A DNA stretch of 64,000 bases from Phascolarctos cinereus (taxonomy: Eukaryota; Chordata; Mammalia; Diprotodontia; Phascolarctidae), in the NCBI RefSeq assembly GCF_002099425.1, contig NW_018344057.1:9728501-9792500 (forward strand), in the 5' to 3' direction. Within the stretch, counting starts at the first letter, position 1. Each line of letters starts with the position of its first letter. The position numbers and the translations under genes were made by a program. Positions 35,213-50,860 of this stretch are shown piece by piece. The notes beneath the pieces are model-generated. The model was not told the origin of the DNA. It ran no database searches and saw nothing but the letters and a program-made list of their open reading frames with translations.

Positions 35213-35317
35213 CAGGGCTTCTTAAACTTTTTTCACTTGCGACCCCTTCAGTGCTGCTTAACCTGTGGGTTGCAATCCCACATGGGGTCACAACCCACAG
35301 TTTAACACAGTTAACTG
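35213..35317. mobile_element. hAT-type non-autonomous DNA transposon
   Basis: A 105-bp element with CAGGGCTTCTTAAACTTTTTT at one end and a CACAGTTTAA-bearing end closing in CTG at the other. The internal text TGCGACCCC and GGGGTCACAACCC is inverted. Both sides carry an 8-bp target duplication, TTCTAGAT (35205-35212 and 35318-35325), the hAT hallmark. Too short to code for anything. Confidence 0.75.
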
Positions 35318-38300
35318 TTCTAGATAGTTTCCTCCAAATTTTATTTGGAGGATTTTTGGATATTTTGGAGAATTTTATTACATCTAGTATTGTTAAGTAT
35401 CCCTTTAGTATTTTGGTTGATATGTCATTATATCTATAGTAGTACTGTGTACCAGTATCATTTTTATTATATTGATATACCCCGGCCATGAGCATTGAAT
35501 ATCCTTACAGCTATTTTAAGTTGCCTTTTAATTTCTTCAACAAGAATTTTGTGCTTTGGTAAACTGACTCTAAAATATTTTATATACTTTGTAGTTCTTT
35601 TGAATGGGATTTCCTTTCCTCTTTGATTTTGTTATTAGTATGTAGAAGTGCTGTTGGTTTTCATGATTTTCTGCAACTTTGCTAAAATTATTAATTGATT
35701 CAGTTCCTGTGCTGACTTTTCTAGGATTTTCTAAGTAAACAGTTATGTTAGTAGTAAATAAAGAGTTTTGTCTCCTCTTTGCTTATCTTAATATCTTTAG
35801 TTTTGTTCTTTTATCTTATTACTGTTGCTAGCATTACTAGAAACTATATCAAATGATAGCAGGAAAAGGGGCCATTCTTTTCTCCTCTACTTATTGGGAA
35901 TGCTTCTAATGTATCCCCATTGCATGTAATGCTTTCTTTTGGTTTTAGATACTTTTAAAAAAAAATCATAATTAAAAAAAAAGCTTTTACTGTACCTGCA
36001 CTTTGTCAGTTTTTTTTGTGGGAGGGGTTGTTTTTAACATGAATGTTGTATTTTGTGAAGGCTTTTCTGAAATCTATTGAGATAGCCATGTGATTTTGGA
36101 GATTATTTTTGACTAATCTACTTTGATGCAACTCTGTTTCCATAGACTGTCTTTTCTCCCATTCCTCCCCACCCCTTCCTTCCTGTTTTACAACCTTTCT
36201 ATAGTTTAAGTGTTTTATTTACTGATTTCTTTTTCTTTTATTTAGTTATTCAATTCTTCCCCTTTTTTTTCCCTTTCAATTACATGGTCATTTCAGAATC
36301 TCCTCCCCTTCAACTTATTTTGTTTATTAGTTTTTCTGAACCTTTTTCTAAGAAGGATTTGTATGCCTTGCTCTTTTCATTAATTATTTTCTCTTTATAT
36401 TTATTCTGAACCTTTATTCTTTGGTTTACAATCTATACATTTATTTATTCCTTAATCTTCTTGTGGAATTAAAGCTTTTGAAGTACCAGGTTTGAGTTTC
36501 CTCTTCTCACCAGTTTCTGTTAATGTCTTTGTAGATAGTTCTTGCTCTCATCATCTCTTTTTATGTTGTGCATCACTCTTAGAAGTATCAGTGTGTGAGA
36601 GAGGTGATGAGGACAGAAGCATTGCCCCATAGTAGAGATTACAGTGTCTTCAATCTTGCACTATCATTTTACCTCTTTCCCTTTCCATTATTGTCCTTCC
36701 CATTTGCCAGGTAGTCAGTGTCCTTCTACCCTTCTTGATCCTGGTTAATTCCCTCTTTTCTGAGGAAGAATGTTGTCCATGGAGATGCGATACTCTTTCA
36801 GATTAAACCCATTGTTGATTTCCATCTGTCATTATAGTGCTCTTCAGTAGGCCTCCTTTCTCCACTGGATTGAGATATCTGTCCTTTTCATTCCCCCACT
36901 AATAGCTTTCCCTTTGATGCTTCTCTTACTCGCCTTCACCCTTCTTGTTCAGACACTCCAAGAGTTAGAACTCCTTTTGTGGTCATAGACTTGATTAGTG
37001 TATGTCACATATTCTCCTCTCTCCTCGATCTCTTCTTTCTTCATTTATGTGCCTTGCCATTCTGGGATTTAGTCCCACAGAGTGTATATTGATTCACCAA
37101 GAGGGAAGGCTTAGGGGGCTTTATTTAGCCTTTGGTGTTTCAGGCCTGCTTCTCTATCGTTACTTCTCTCTCTTTAAATTCTGATTTCATCTTTATCCTC
37201 CTATATACTTAAGAAAACCTCTTAAAAGTCTTGCTGTTTATTTTTTTTAAACCAGCGGGTCACTCTTGTTCATTCAGTGCTTAGTCTTTCTTTGGCGTTG
37301 TATTGATTTACCTCTTATGTTTCTGTTGTTTAGAGTGTTTGCAAGTCAAATAAATGTTCACACATTTTCCACTGATGATTAGCTTCAGATTCGCATGGGC
37401 TGTGTTATTTTGAGTCGCATCTTGAGTTCTTTTACTTCTTGGAATATATTCTTGTAGTTTCCAGTGAATGTAGAATGTGGAATAGTGTTATTTGAATTTC
37501 CTTTACATTTGCAAGTCTTTTGCCCAGCTACTTGCAGAATATGTTGTTTGTCATTGGAATTGTTAAGCTTAATCAGAGGGTTGTGTCTTAGAGTTTGAAA
37601 CATAAGGTTTTTTCTGGAGGTGATCAATAGATTCTTTTGAAATGATCAGTGAATCGTTTGATGCTTTTTTTTTTTTGCATTCAGAAGTTCTGGGTAGTTT
37701 TCTTGCACTATTTTTTGTATTGTGGTTTTTTTCCCCCCCTATTTTGCGATGTTCTTTTAGGAGACCTATAATCCTTAGGTTGTTTCTATGCATCTTGTCT
37801 TTGGAAATCAATATCTTTTGCTCATATAGAAATCACATTTGGTTTTAGCATTATTGCTTTTTGCTTCTCTTCCTCATGATTGTCCTTTATCTCATTATGT
37901 TTGTATTCCGTATCTATTGTTCTCTCTTTTACTTCTTGGGAGAGATTCAGTTTTTCTGTTCTGCTAATTATTCCTTAAGCATAGGCCATAAATTCTGACA
38001 TTTATTCCTTTCTAACTTATGGTTTCCATTCATCTTTTGAACCATTCTGGAACATCTTCTTGTGGTTCCATACTCCCTTGGGATTTCAAGGGGCTGTCTT
38101 TTATCAGGTATTAATTCAGTTTCTTTCGTCTTATAATATTTCTTTGAGAAGTTTGTAATCTTTTTGAGGTTTTAGTATGAATGTTTCTTTCTAATTTTAG
38201 TATTGTCCTTGTTGATGTGTCTGCTTGTTTTCCTGATTTCTAATGGAATTTTCTTCTTCTTGAAATTTTTGGTGGCTTTAGGCTTTTTTCCTTATATTTT

Positions 38301-38689
38301 CCTTTCACTCACTTTCTGACTCCTCTCCTTTGATGGTCAGAATACTTTCAAAGCTGGAATGCAAAACTTCCTCAGCCTTCTCCCATGTAGTTGGGCAAAA
38401 GTTAATGTCTGCTTCCTGGCAGAATCTATTCAGTAAGAGAAGAATCCCTCTGTAAATTCTAAAGCCCAATCCCATGGCTGGCTTTGTGTGCCCTTGTCAT
38501 AGTGTGGCAGCTGGTGAGGAAGCACTGCTAAAATTGCCTTAAGGATTAAGAGTTCTCTAGTGGTCATCTTACTTTCTTCTCCCGTGAATTCAGCTGTAAT
38601 TGTTCTGCCTCTAGTATATGATTCCTCTTTTGTTTTGTTTTGTTTTTTGGAGAGTTACTGAGGAGAGAAGATGGTGAAAATGTCTAATC

Positions 38690-39195
38690 TTGTTGATTGT
38701 ATGACCTGGAAGTCTCATTGGCATTATGTAGCTATTCACTGTGTGTCTTTAGCTTACTTTTCGAAGTATATTACACATTGCTGTCCGTGATGCTGTGTGT
38801 TTCTGCCAGACCAGCCTTCTTGCTGTTCTCCATTTACTACATTTCCTTTCCTTTCTACATTCCTTTCTGCATTCCTTTGCACTGGCTATATTCGTCATGC
38901 CAGAAAATATACCCCCACCAACCTCCTACAGGAAGCCTATCTTGAATCTTCTGGTTACTAGTAACCTGTTCCCTCAGAAATTATTTTGAATCATATGTAT
39001 AAATTTATATAATGTGTGTATGTATATACATACAATATATATATTTTTTTCTTTTTTACCTTTTCAAGTTATGTGCATTTTCCTTCCCCCTCCGAAATAT
39101 AATGTAAGCTCCTTGAGGGAAGGAAAATGTTTTGTTTTTTAAAATCTGCTTGGTACATAGCAGATGCTTAATAAATGTTTATTAAATTAATGAAT
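38690..39195 (+). repeat. L2 LINE 3' end, sense
   Basis: Sense L2: CACTGGCTATATTCGTCATGCC, CCAACCTCCTACAGGAAGCC, TGTAAGCTCCTTGAGGGAAGG, then GCTTAATAAATGTTTATTAAAT at the 3' end. Long for an L2 relic, with an AT-rich microsatellite inside (39000-39050). Confidence 0.75.
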
Positions 39196-39719
39196 CTTTA
39201 ATTTACTTTAAATGGAATAGGTATTGTTTTAATTAAATGGAAACAGTCACCACATGTTGGCTTGAGCTTCTTAAAGAGCAGGGATCAGTCTGGTCTTATA
39301 GCACTAATTATGCAGTTTTCCACAGTGCCATGTGAAGTTTAGTGTTTAATAAATGTGTTTTCATGAGATGATGGGGGTGAAATGAGATAGGAAAAGGGTT
39401 TTTTTTTTGGGTGAGAAGAAGAGGTAAGTGGCAAAGGGACAATAAAAAGACTGACATTTTGGACCTCTCTCTTTTTTGAAAATGTAATTTTAATTAAGGC
39501 AGCTTGAATTTCATGTCAACATCAATATTTTTAAATAGTTTGTACTGGAAAAAATTACCCAGTTGTGGCACACTTACCAGTATTGAGCAGTTTTGAAGAT
39601 TTACAATTTTACAATTTAATTTACAATTAAATTATGCTGTGTTCTTTGGAATCTCTGCAGGGGAAATAAACAGAGTTGGGTTAAAATACAGCTGACTTTG
39701 TTAAGCGTACATCTGTATG
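39196..39719. other. Intron 1 end, single-copy
   Basis: AT-rich sequence leading to the acceptor of the first coding exon. It contains a short L2-like 3' end (about 39310-39365) and no other repeat I can name. Confidence 0.5.
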
Positions 39720-39750
39720 TCCTCCTTTCTCTCTCCTAGAGCCACCATGG
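39720..39750 (+). other. ZBTB25: Acceptor and start context of ZBTB25 coding exon
   Basis: A pyrimidine run (TCCTCCTTTCTCTCTCCTAG) ends in AG at 39738-39739. The exon therefore begins at 39740 with AGCCACCATGG, a perfect Kozak context, so the start codon is only 7 bases into the exon. The rest of the 5' UTR must come from the upstream exon in the CpG island. Confidence 0.9.
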
Positions 39751-39919
39751 ACACTGCTAGCCATAGCCTTGTCCTCCTGCAGCAGCTGAATATGCAGAGG
39801 GAATTTGGTTTTCTCTGTGATTGCACAGTTGCCATTGGAGATGTTTACTTCAAAGCTCATCGAGCCGTGCTTGCCGCTTTTTCTAACTATTTCAAAATGA
39901 TATTTATTCACCAGACTAG
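39747..39919 (+). CDS. ZBTB25: ZBTB25, first coding exon (BTB/POZ N-terminus)
   Basis: Encodes residues 1-57 and two bases of codon 58 of ZBTB25 (also known as KUP or ZNF46), a nuclear BTB-zinc-finger transcription factor described as a repressor, including of NFAT-driven genes in T cells. The protein starts [20 protein letters not shown] and carries the first half of the BTB/POZ dimerisation fold, with the conserved [20 protein letters not shown] block. Asp25 and Arg39 sit where the charged-pocket pair of BTB domains is expected. The acceptor is at 39738-39739 and the donor is ACTAG|GTAAGG at 39920. Phase is 2, and the AG left over joins a T from the next exon to make Ser58. The protein matches remembered human ZBTB25 almost residue for residue here. 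ZBTB2 is the nearest paralogue but differs in several positions (for example it begins MDLANHGL). Confidence 0.97.
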
Positions 39920-40682
39920 GTAAGGATACAAGTATTTATATATTTATTTATTCATTGATATTTTTTGTTGTTGTTTTTTTTAAAACACAACTGTCACTTC
40001 CTTTAAGCCCTGTACCCCCATAGCACCTTCCCTTATAGCAAAGGAAAAATTAAGGACAATAAGCCGTCACAGCAAATGCATCTGATAGTCTGTGCCATAT
40101 TTTCTACTTTTAGTCTACTACCTCTCTACCAAGAGGAGGAAAGTGTGTATCACCCATACCTATTCTGCAGGTAAGGATGTATTCTTGCAAATCAGAACAC
40201 TTTTTAATACTAGAAATCGTTGAATTCTACGATAATGGTGTATCTTATAATGTGAACCTTGATGTGGGACTGCCTTACTTAGTAAAATTATATTATCATC
40301 TTTTTAAAGAATCATCTTTTTGTTATATCAGTAACTAAAATTTGATTCCTTCATTCCCCAGTTGAGTCTAACATAGACATGTCTTTTGAGTTCTACTACA
40401 TAGTTAATTATGTTATATAATATGGTTCCGTTATAAAACTTATGGTAACGCCTTGTATTCAGATGAAAGCTTTGAAAAGGAGCTTAAAGTCCTTCATATA
40501 TGCTATCTCTTCTTCTTCCAACATTTCTTTTAGGTAGTAGGTATATATTAACTCTCTCACCAATAAAATGTGAAAAATGACTCCTAAAGAAATACAGAAA
40601 GCAGATAACTCATAGAGCAGTAATTCTCTATGATTGCAACTAAGTTTTGCTTCAGAGTCAAAGTTTTTCATACAGATATACA

Positions 40683-40855
40683 CACAGCTGGGTAGTGCTG
40701 GGCCTGAAGTCAGGAAGACCTGAGTTCAAATACGGCCTCAGATACTAGCTTGTGTGAACATGGGCAAAACCACTGTAGTATCTTTGCCAAGAAAAACCCA
40801 GATGGGATTGTGAAGTCAGACACAACTGAAATGACTGAACAACAACAACAATTGT
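40683..40855 (+). repeat. RTE-type SINE, sense
   Basis: Sense copy: CTGAAGTCAGGAAGACCTGAG with B-box-like GAGTTCAAATACG, then TATCTTTGCCAAGAAAAACC, CAGACACAACTGAAATGACTG and a tail of ACAACAACAACAA. It shows the family's true orientation and its CAA tail, which is typical of RTE-mobilised SINEs. Confidence 0.82.
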
Positions 40856-40949
40856 ATATATACACGGAGAAACATATATACATCTACACACATTCCTCAA
40901 AAGGATATGATTTGATTTTAAGATACATTGAAAGGTGGAGGAAGGAGGA

Positions 40950-41335
40950 GAGTTCTTGTAAAATCCAGTGTTGAAAGTCTAGATCCAAGCCTCTGACACA
41001 CACTAGCTATGTGACCCTGGATAAATCATTTAACTATCAATTTAAATTTATCCCAGTTTGGCAGTAGCCTGGGTTATTTTAAAGAGTAAAGTAAAGAAAC
41101 CCTGTGTGAAATGGAGAATTAATTTCCCAGTATCAGTTTCTAGGTGATAAAACCATGTGCTCATAGATTTAGACTAGAAGGGACAGAGGGGTCATCTAAT
41201 CTAACTCCCTCATAGAGGCACAGAAGGGGAAGTGACTTGCTCAACATCACACAGATGGTAAGTGGCAGAGCCAGGATTTGAAGTCAGATTATCAGAGTTT
41301 AAATCTGGTGCTCTTCCTTCTCCTTGTACGCTAAA
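40950..41335. repeat. MIR-like relics
   Basis: 40950-41050 (+): GACCCTGGATAAATCATTTAAC. 41155-41335 (-): GGACAGAGGGGTCATCTAATC, GGGGAAGTGACTTGCTCAAC, AGTGGCAGAGCCAGGATTTGAA, an old SINE core pattern. Both are strongly diverged. Confidence 0.5.
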
Positions 41336-41611
41336 TCCTTATTATTAGCTGGTTTTATCGGTGTCTAGCGTAGAATACCTTTTTCACTTTAGAAGTAAGA
41401 CTTTTAGATCAGCCTCCTACTAGAGATTTTTATTTCCATGAGGTTTTTTTTTTTAATTCTTCATCATGAAATCAAACTTTATCAGATTGGATATCAAATG
41501 TACCTTTGATGATTGATCCTTTACCGAAAAACCCCCAAAAAAACAACACAACACAACAAATCTGGCATTGATTATAGTCCATAAAAGTCCTCCTTCTTTT
41601 TTCTCTTTTTT

Positions 41612-41814
41612 AAAAAGAAATGTGATTTTATTCTGAACTCAAACACCAAATAAAATGAACTTTTTCATATCCAGTGTGTTTCAAAAGTCTTAGGGTGGCT
41701 TTAAGCATTAATAGCTTATATTAGAACAGAAAAAGATATATGTTTTATATATGTATGCATATGTATATATTTATGACTTTATTGTTTCTCATATAGCGCA
41801 TATGTGTTTGTATC

Positions 41815-41856
<42 letters not shown>

Positions 41857-41876
41857 CACACACACACACCACACAC

Positions 41877-41942
<66 letters not shown>
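41612..41942 (+). repeat. Left copy of a long duplication, ending in a GA tract
   Basis: AT-rich unit with ATTCTGAACTCAAACACCAAA, GTTTCAAAAGTCTTAGGGTGG (mariner-like end text) and GCTTATATTAGAACAGAAAAA, followed by (CA)n and a (GA)n tract at 41877-41942. The same unit, about 7% different by eye, recurs at 45975-46266, on the far side of the L1 complex. Confidence 0.8.
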
Positions 41943-45717
<3,775 letters not shown>

Positions 45718-45721
45718 ATTA

Positions 45722-45970
45722 TTTTTTATTTTTACCTTCTGTTGAGTTTTGTTTCATCTTTCTGATGGTTCCTCCTGTTGGTTTTAATTTTTACTTACAA
45801 CTTCACTAATGTGAAAATAGGTTTAATAGGAATGTAAATGTAAAGCCTATATCAGATTGTGCGCCGTCTTGGGGAGGGTGGGGGGGAGAAAGGGGGAGAA
45901 AAATTTTCAACTCAAAAGCATATGGAAGTGATTGTTGATAAATCAAAATAAATTAATAAAATTTAAAAAA
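45722..45970 (+). repeat. Second L1 3' UTR copy in tandem
   Basis: Repeats the L1 3' UTR immediately after the end of the previous L1: CTTCTGTTGAGTTTTGTTTC, ACTTCACTAATGTGAAAATAG, CGCCGTCTTGGGGAGGG, ATTTTCAACTCAAAAGCATA, A-rich tail. It is closer to the L1 3' ends at 13.6 and 26.9 kb than to its neighbour, so it is best read as a second, very short L1 insertion into the first one's A tail. Confidence 0.8.
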
Positions 45971-45974
45971 AATT

Positions 45975-46175
45975 AAAAAAGAATTAAATTAGTTTTATTC
46001 TGAACTCAAACACCAAATGAAATGAACTTTGCCATATCCAGGGTGTTTCAAAAGTCTTAGGGTAGCTTTAAGCATTAACAGCTTATATTAGAACAGAAAA
46101 ACATATATATTTTATATGTGTGTGTATGTGTGTATATATATATATATATATATTTATGACGTTATAGTGTATATA

Positions 46176-46266
<91 letters not shown>
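45975..46266 (+). repeat. Right copy of the long duplication, ending in a GA tract
   Basis: Matches 41612-41942: ATTCTGAACTCAAACACCAAA, GTTTCAAAAGTCTTAGGGTAG, GCTTATATTAGAACAGAAAAA, then (TA)n and an (AG)n tract of about 86 bp (46179-46266). It abuts the A tail of the L1 complex. Confidence 0.85.
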
Positions 46267-46267
<1 letters not shown>

Positions 46268-46553
46268 TTAACTAATGGCTTTCAAAGCTATCCCATTTTA
46301 AAAAATCCTTGAGAGTTTTTAACATTCTTGAAATATGGTGACTTTTATTTTGTAAGTAGCAAATCTTAGTTAGTAGAATTAAGTGGTATTAAAGATATTA
46401 TCCTGGGAATGTACATTGGCCATCAGAAACAAAGATGGGCCAGTCACATAATAACAGGGATAGCTTGACTCTGTAACTAGAACCTACAAAACATTAAAAA
46501 GAGAAGGGCTTTCACTATATTGGGTCGATAGATCTTCTTTGGAGGATTTGTGG

Positions 46554-46614
46554 CAGGCTTGCACAACATACCACCCATGGGCCATTTTCGTGGGTTGTAT
46601 GTTGGGCAGGCCTG
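46554..46614. mobile_element. Tiny hAT-type hairpin MITE
   Basis: A 61-bp near-palindrome: one arm is CAGGCTTGCACAACATAC, the other GTATGTTGGGCAGGCCTG, with a 25-bp loop. Flanked by 8-bp duplications ATTTGTGG / ATTTATGG (7 of 8 match), the hAT signature. Confidence 0.72.
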
Positions 46615-47164
46615 ATTTATGGGAAGATATAGATTCTTATAGGAGCAGGTGTGAATGGATCATAAGCTGTACTAATTAAGGGAGTACCCACATCAAAAAA
46701 AATCAGTAGGTCCATTGAATAAAGGAACTCTTACAACTGGCATTAAAACTACTCCCAGCAGACCATGTTGAGGGGTGCGGGCCAAAGCCAGAATGGGGCT
46801 CCATGAGTTGGAGTGGCAGTGGGTCTTGCAGAGACCAGGACCCCAGGAGCATGAGAGCATGCTGATAGACAGTGCAGATAAACACCTACTTTAGGAAAAT
46901 CAACTCAAGAAGTAAATAGGGAACTCACAAAGACCCAAAATAGGTCCACTGCTGGCATCATACCTTGGCCAGCAACAGTCCTTTCCTTTACTGGTAACAT
47001 TTCATTTGGGGATGGGAATGGACAGCTCCCCTCAGTGTTTAGGTATCTCCTATTACTTGAATACTAAGTTCACCTACAAAGATTAGGTGTTTTGTGGGGG
47101 TTTTGAAATTCCTTTTTATAAGTTATTGCAACTGTATACATTTATTTGTTCAATAAATAGTTTA

Positions 47165-47300
47165 CCTTATATGTTAGTGAGGTGTTGGTATAGGTAAGGG
47201 ATAGAGGGTTAACCTCTAGAGTCAGGAAACCTGGATCTAAACCTTTGATTGGTACTGGCTATGTGACCCTATTAACCTGTCAGGTACCCAATAGACTATA
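47165..47300 (+). repeat. MIR-like SINE relic
   Basis: AGAGTCAGGAAACCTGGATC, then TGGCTATGTGACCCTATTAACC. Degraded sense MIR-type pattern. Confidence 0.5.
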
Positions 47301-47761
47301 GTTGCAGAGTAATTTCTGGATCTGTATTGGTAAAGAGAGTTTCTTCCCTAGAAATAACCTTTACCAGTGCAATCACAAGTCTGACCAAACATGTGTGTGT
47401 GTGTGTGTGTATGTATAAATGTCATCACAGGTAAATAATTTAGAGACAGAAACAAGTTTAGTATAGTAATTATTAAAATTTTCCATTTTCCATCTGTATA
47501 CCTCACCTTCAATTTTGAGTATTTAGAACCAAAAACATGACAGTGACACCAAATAAATGAAGAATTGCCAGTGAAACCTGAAAGTGATAAGTATAAATTC
47601 AGGTTACTGTATCTAGTGAGATCCCCAAGTCTGGTTTGATTGTAAAGAAGTACCTTTAGTTTAACATTATGTCACTTTATGAAAGTAACTGTGTTAAACA
47701 TGGGGTAGAACTAAGTTGTCTACTTTGACAAATTTAATGTAATTTTTTTTCTTTTAAACAG

Positions 47762-48899
47762 TGAATGCATAAAAATACAACCAACTGACATCCAACCTGA
47801 TATATTCAGCTATTTGTTGCACATTATGTACACTGGGAAAGGGCCAAAGCAAACTGTGGATCATGGCCGTTTGGAAGAAGGGATTCGATTTCTTCATGCA
47901 GATTACCTTTCTCACATTGCTACAGAAATGAACCAAGTATTTTCTCCAGAGACTGTGCAGTCTTCAAATTTGTATGGGATTCAGATCTCAACCACACAAA
48001 AAACCACAGCCAAGGAAGGGCTGGAGATGAAAGAAAACCCTTCCAACAGCAATGGAAACAGAAGCGTTGCCCAAGGGGACCACCCACAGTTACAACTCTC
48101 TCTTGCTATTGGTCTAGATGATGGCACTCCAGACCAGCAGATATCGCATGCTTCTTCCCAGTCAATGGAGGAGCTCCAGAAGCCACCAGTGTCAATCAAG
48201 CAAGAACGGTGCGACCCTGAGTCTGTTGTCTCTCAGAGCCACCCCTCACCTTCTTCAGAGATAACAGGCCCGACTTTCACTGAAAGTGGCATCAAAATTC
48301 ACTTGTGCCATTACTGTGGGGAACGCTTTGATTCCCGTAGTAACTTACGAGAGCACCTCCACACTCACGTGTCTGGGTCTCTTCCTTTTGGTGTCCCAGC
48401 CTCCATCTTGGAGAGCAATGACCTCGGGGAGGTGCATCCAATCGGTGAAAGCAGCGAGGCTCTCAGCGAGTGCCATCGGCTCAACACCTTCCTTGTCAAA
48501 GAAAATGAGCAGCAGCCTGACCACCCAAGCCGGGGCACCATCGAACCACTACAGATCAGTCAGCTGTCCCTGATCTCCAAAGACACAGAACCTGTGGAGT
48601 TAAACTGCAACTTTTCTTTCTCAAGGAAAAGAAAAATCCACTGTACTATCTGTGGTCATAAGTTTCTCCGGAAAAGCCAGTTGCTGGAACACATGTACAC
48701 ACATAAAGGTAAACCTTATAAATATAACCGGTGTCGAGGCTTTGGTAATACAGTGGCCCAGAGATTTCAGTCATATTGTAACAGCTGGTCTGAGGGCCCT
48801 CTGAAAATTTCTAGCCTGTCTCAAGAACACTTAGATTCATCATGTACTTTAGAGTCTGCTCTCACACAAGAAAATGTAGACACTATCCTCGTAGAGTAG
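47762..48899 (+). CDS. ZBTB25: ZBTB25, last coding exon (rest of BTB, zinc fingers, stop)
   Basis: Follows acceptor TTTTAAACAG at 47761 and encodes residues 58-436, ending in TAG at 48897-48899. Total length is 436 residues against about 435 in human. It starts [20 protein letters not shown], completing the BTB domain (about residues 1-105). A long linker follows, holding a SUMO-consensus site I-K-Q-E (Lys204). Zinc finger 1 is C2H2 with Cys240, Cys243, His256, His260 ([20 protein letters not shown]). Zinc finger 2 has Cys352, Cys355, His368, His372 ([20 protein letters not shown]). After it, [15 protein letters not shown] begins like a third finger but lacks the second Cys and the His pair. 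The conserved end is [11 protein letters not shown]. No break is present, so the gene appears intact. BTB domains dimerise and recruit co-repressors; the fingers bind DNA. Confidence 0.98.
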
Positions 48900-50860
48900 C
48901 TAGTTTTCCCTTAAAACAGCATTATTGGTTTTGAAAATGAAGGGGAAAATTATATAATAGTTTTTATTTGCAATTCCAATCCCTCAGCCCCTTTTTAGTA
49001 TTACTAGACTGTTCACCCAGTCATCCAAGATTTTAAAAGCCAGAAGATTTGATTTCCAAAGTGGTAAGATTAATTTGAAATCACATTGCCCTTGATAACA
49101 GTACAACAATGAAGTGACTAATTTAAAGGCAAACTTTCCATTAATTAACTAGATACTTCTTTAGAAATCAGCTAAAATAGCCAGACGGAATTCAGGAATT
49201 TGTTTATAGTTGTTCATTTAAATTATTCCAGAATGTAGAATTTTTGAAGTTGTCCTATGGAATTTGAAGTAGATCAATTATGTTATGAAAGGGTATTCCA
49301 GAATCTCACTTGGTTAATATCTCACATAAATCACAACTCTATGAAGAATATTCCATAATGTTTTCATTATGTAGAAAATAAGTAATTGTTAAATAAACCT
49401 GCTAAATATAAAAATATTAGAGTTGGTTACTGAAGCATAACCTTCATTAGCTATGATGATGGTTTTAAAATTACTTTTTAAAGCTCCCAATCCTAAAATA
49501 ATGATATGAATTATAAATATTAAAGCATAACAAATGTGAACCATCTTCCCTTCGTCTCAAAATAGTCACCCACACAACAAAGATAATATTAATTTTTTAA
49601 AAATAGTTTTTCAGTTCACTGTTTATTTTAGCCAACTATCCCAACATGAAGGAATTAAATTCAGTATTCCAGGACCATGTCTAAAACCTTCCCACTTGTA
49701 AGTTTAATGTGATTCCCATTTCTAATATTGCTCTTCCCAAGACTAAGACAAAACTAACATCGTTAGAGGGGGATGATTCATTTTGTTACTTTGACTAGGC
49801 TCATGGACTTCAGTTATTAGAATGCTGAAGGATAGAGTCTAGTTAACTTATTTTTTCTATTTTTAAAATATGTTAAAACGCCCAGAATTCCAAAACAACT
49901 GAAGGTTCTTGGTAGTGACTTGTGATTAAAACTGAAATATTAAAAATAATAGATTTGTTTAAGCTTATTTACTGAATAGTGTTGTTTCCTGAATGTACCA
50001 TGACATTTGTCTTCCTTTCAGTAAGAAGTCACTTGAGAAAACTATTCCAGCTAGTATTGACACAGATGATTTTTTCAGGGAGAGCATTTAAGTTGAAGGG
50101 AATAAACTTTTTCCAAACACTAATTAAAAGAAGGCAAGAGTTCACTGAACTTTCTAGGTTCCAGGTTAATACATAGGGAATCACATTCAAGTGTTTCTTG
50201 TTGGAGAGTTGTGGTAGGATTGCTCTTTGGGATATTAAACAAAGTAAATTAATCTTGAACTTTATTCTTTCATTCCAGTTAGGCCTCAAGCCACAACTGG
50301 CTGCATTTGGCTACAAGTATATTCATAATTTATTTTAAAATAATACTTTAAATTAAAATGTAATTATGCTTCCCTTTAAGAATGTAATTTTCCTGTTTTT
50401 CACTTTATTTCTTTAATTCTTTCCCCTATCATTGATAAAGGTCACTGAATAGGAAGTAGAGAGTTAAACAGTGGGCATTAGGTATATCTGTCTCATGTGT
50501 TGTTAGGTGTAGAGCCAGGGGAAGGAAGAATGAGAATATAGGGAGAGGGCTGCCAGACATCCTACCCTTGCCCCCAAGAAATCTCAGATTGAAGAACATT
50601 GATTTAAAGAAGTTCATTCTGATTTGTTTGGATGATTTTAAGAAAAGTATTGGTTGGCTGAAATGCAAAATAAGTCTATATGTATGGTCTTTCCTTAATC
50701 CTCATGCTATCTCTCTGTTTTAGGAAGTGGAAAAGCACTACTAACTCCATTTTACAGAAAAAACCCCAAAACCTGAATCCCAGAGGTCAAGTGGTGGTGG
50801 TGTGGGGACTGAACCCAACCTTCATTTGTTCATTTATTCATACATACATACATACATATT
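48900..50860 (+). other. ZBTB25: ZBTB25 3' UTR and downstream single-copy DNA
   Basis: About 2 kb free of recognisable repeats, as expected for a conserved 3' UTR. Poly-A signals AATAAA occur at 49392-49397 (followed by a GT-rich GAGTTGGTTACTG stretch) and 50101-50106. The first is the earliest plausible end, but the true end cannot be fixed here. Confidence 0.5.

Larger units (their letters stand above)
32832..38400 (-). repeat. Very decayed L1, antisense
   Basis: A long tract in which the + strand shows scattered antisense L1 landmarks in the order expected for one copy on the - strand: 3' UTR/ORF2 end (about 33.6-35.0 kb, CATTCCCCAGTTGATGGGAA), reverse-transcriptase region (about 35.5-36.1 kb, GAAATCTATTGAGATAGCCATGTG), and ORF1-like text (about 37.4-38.0 kb, residues NLRIIG on the - strand). 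Parts at 36.1-37.3 kb could not be assigned. It is much older than the provirus and carries two SINEs and a small hAT element. Confidence 0.5.
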
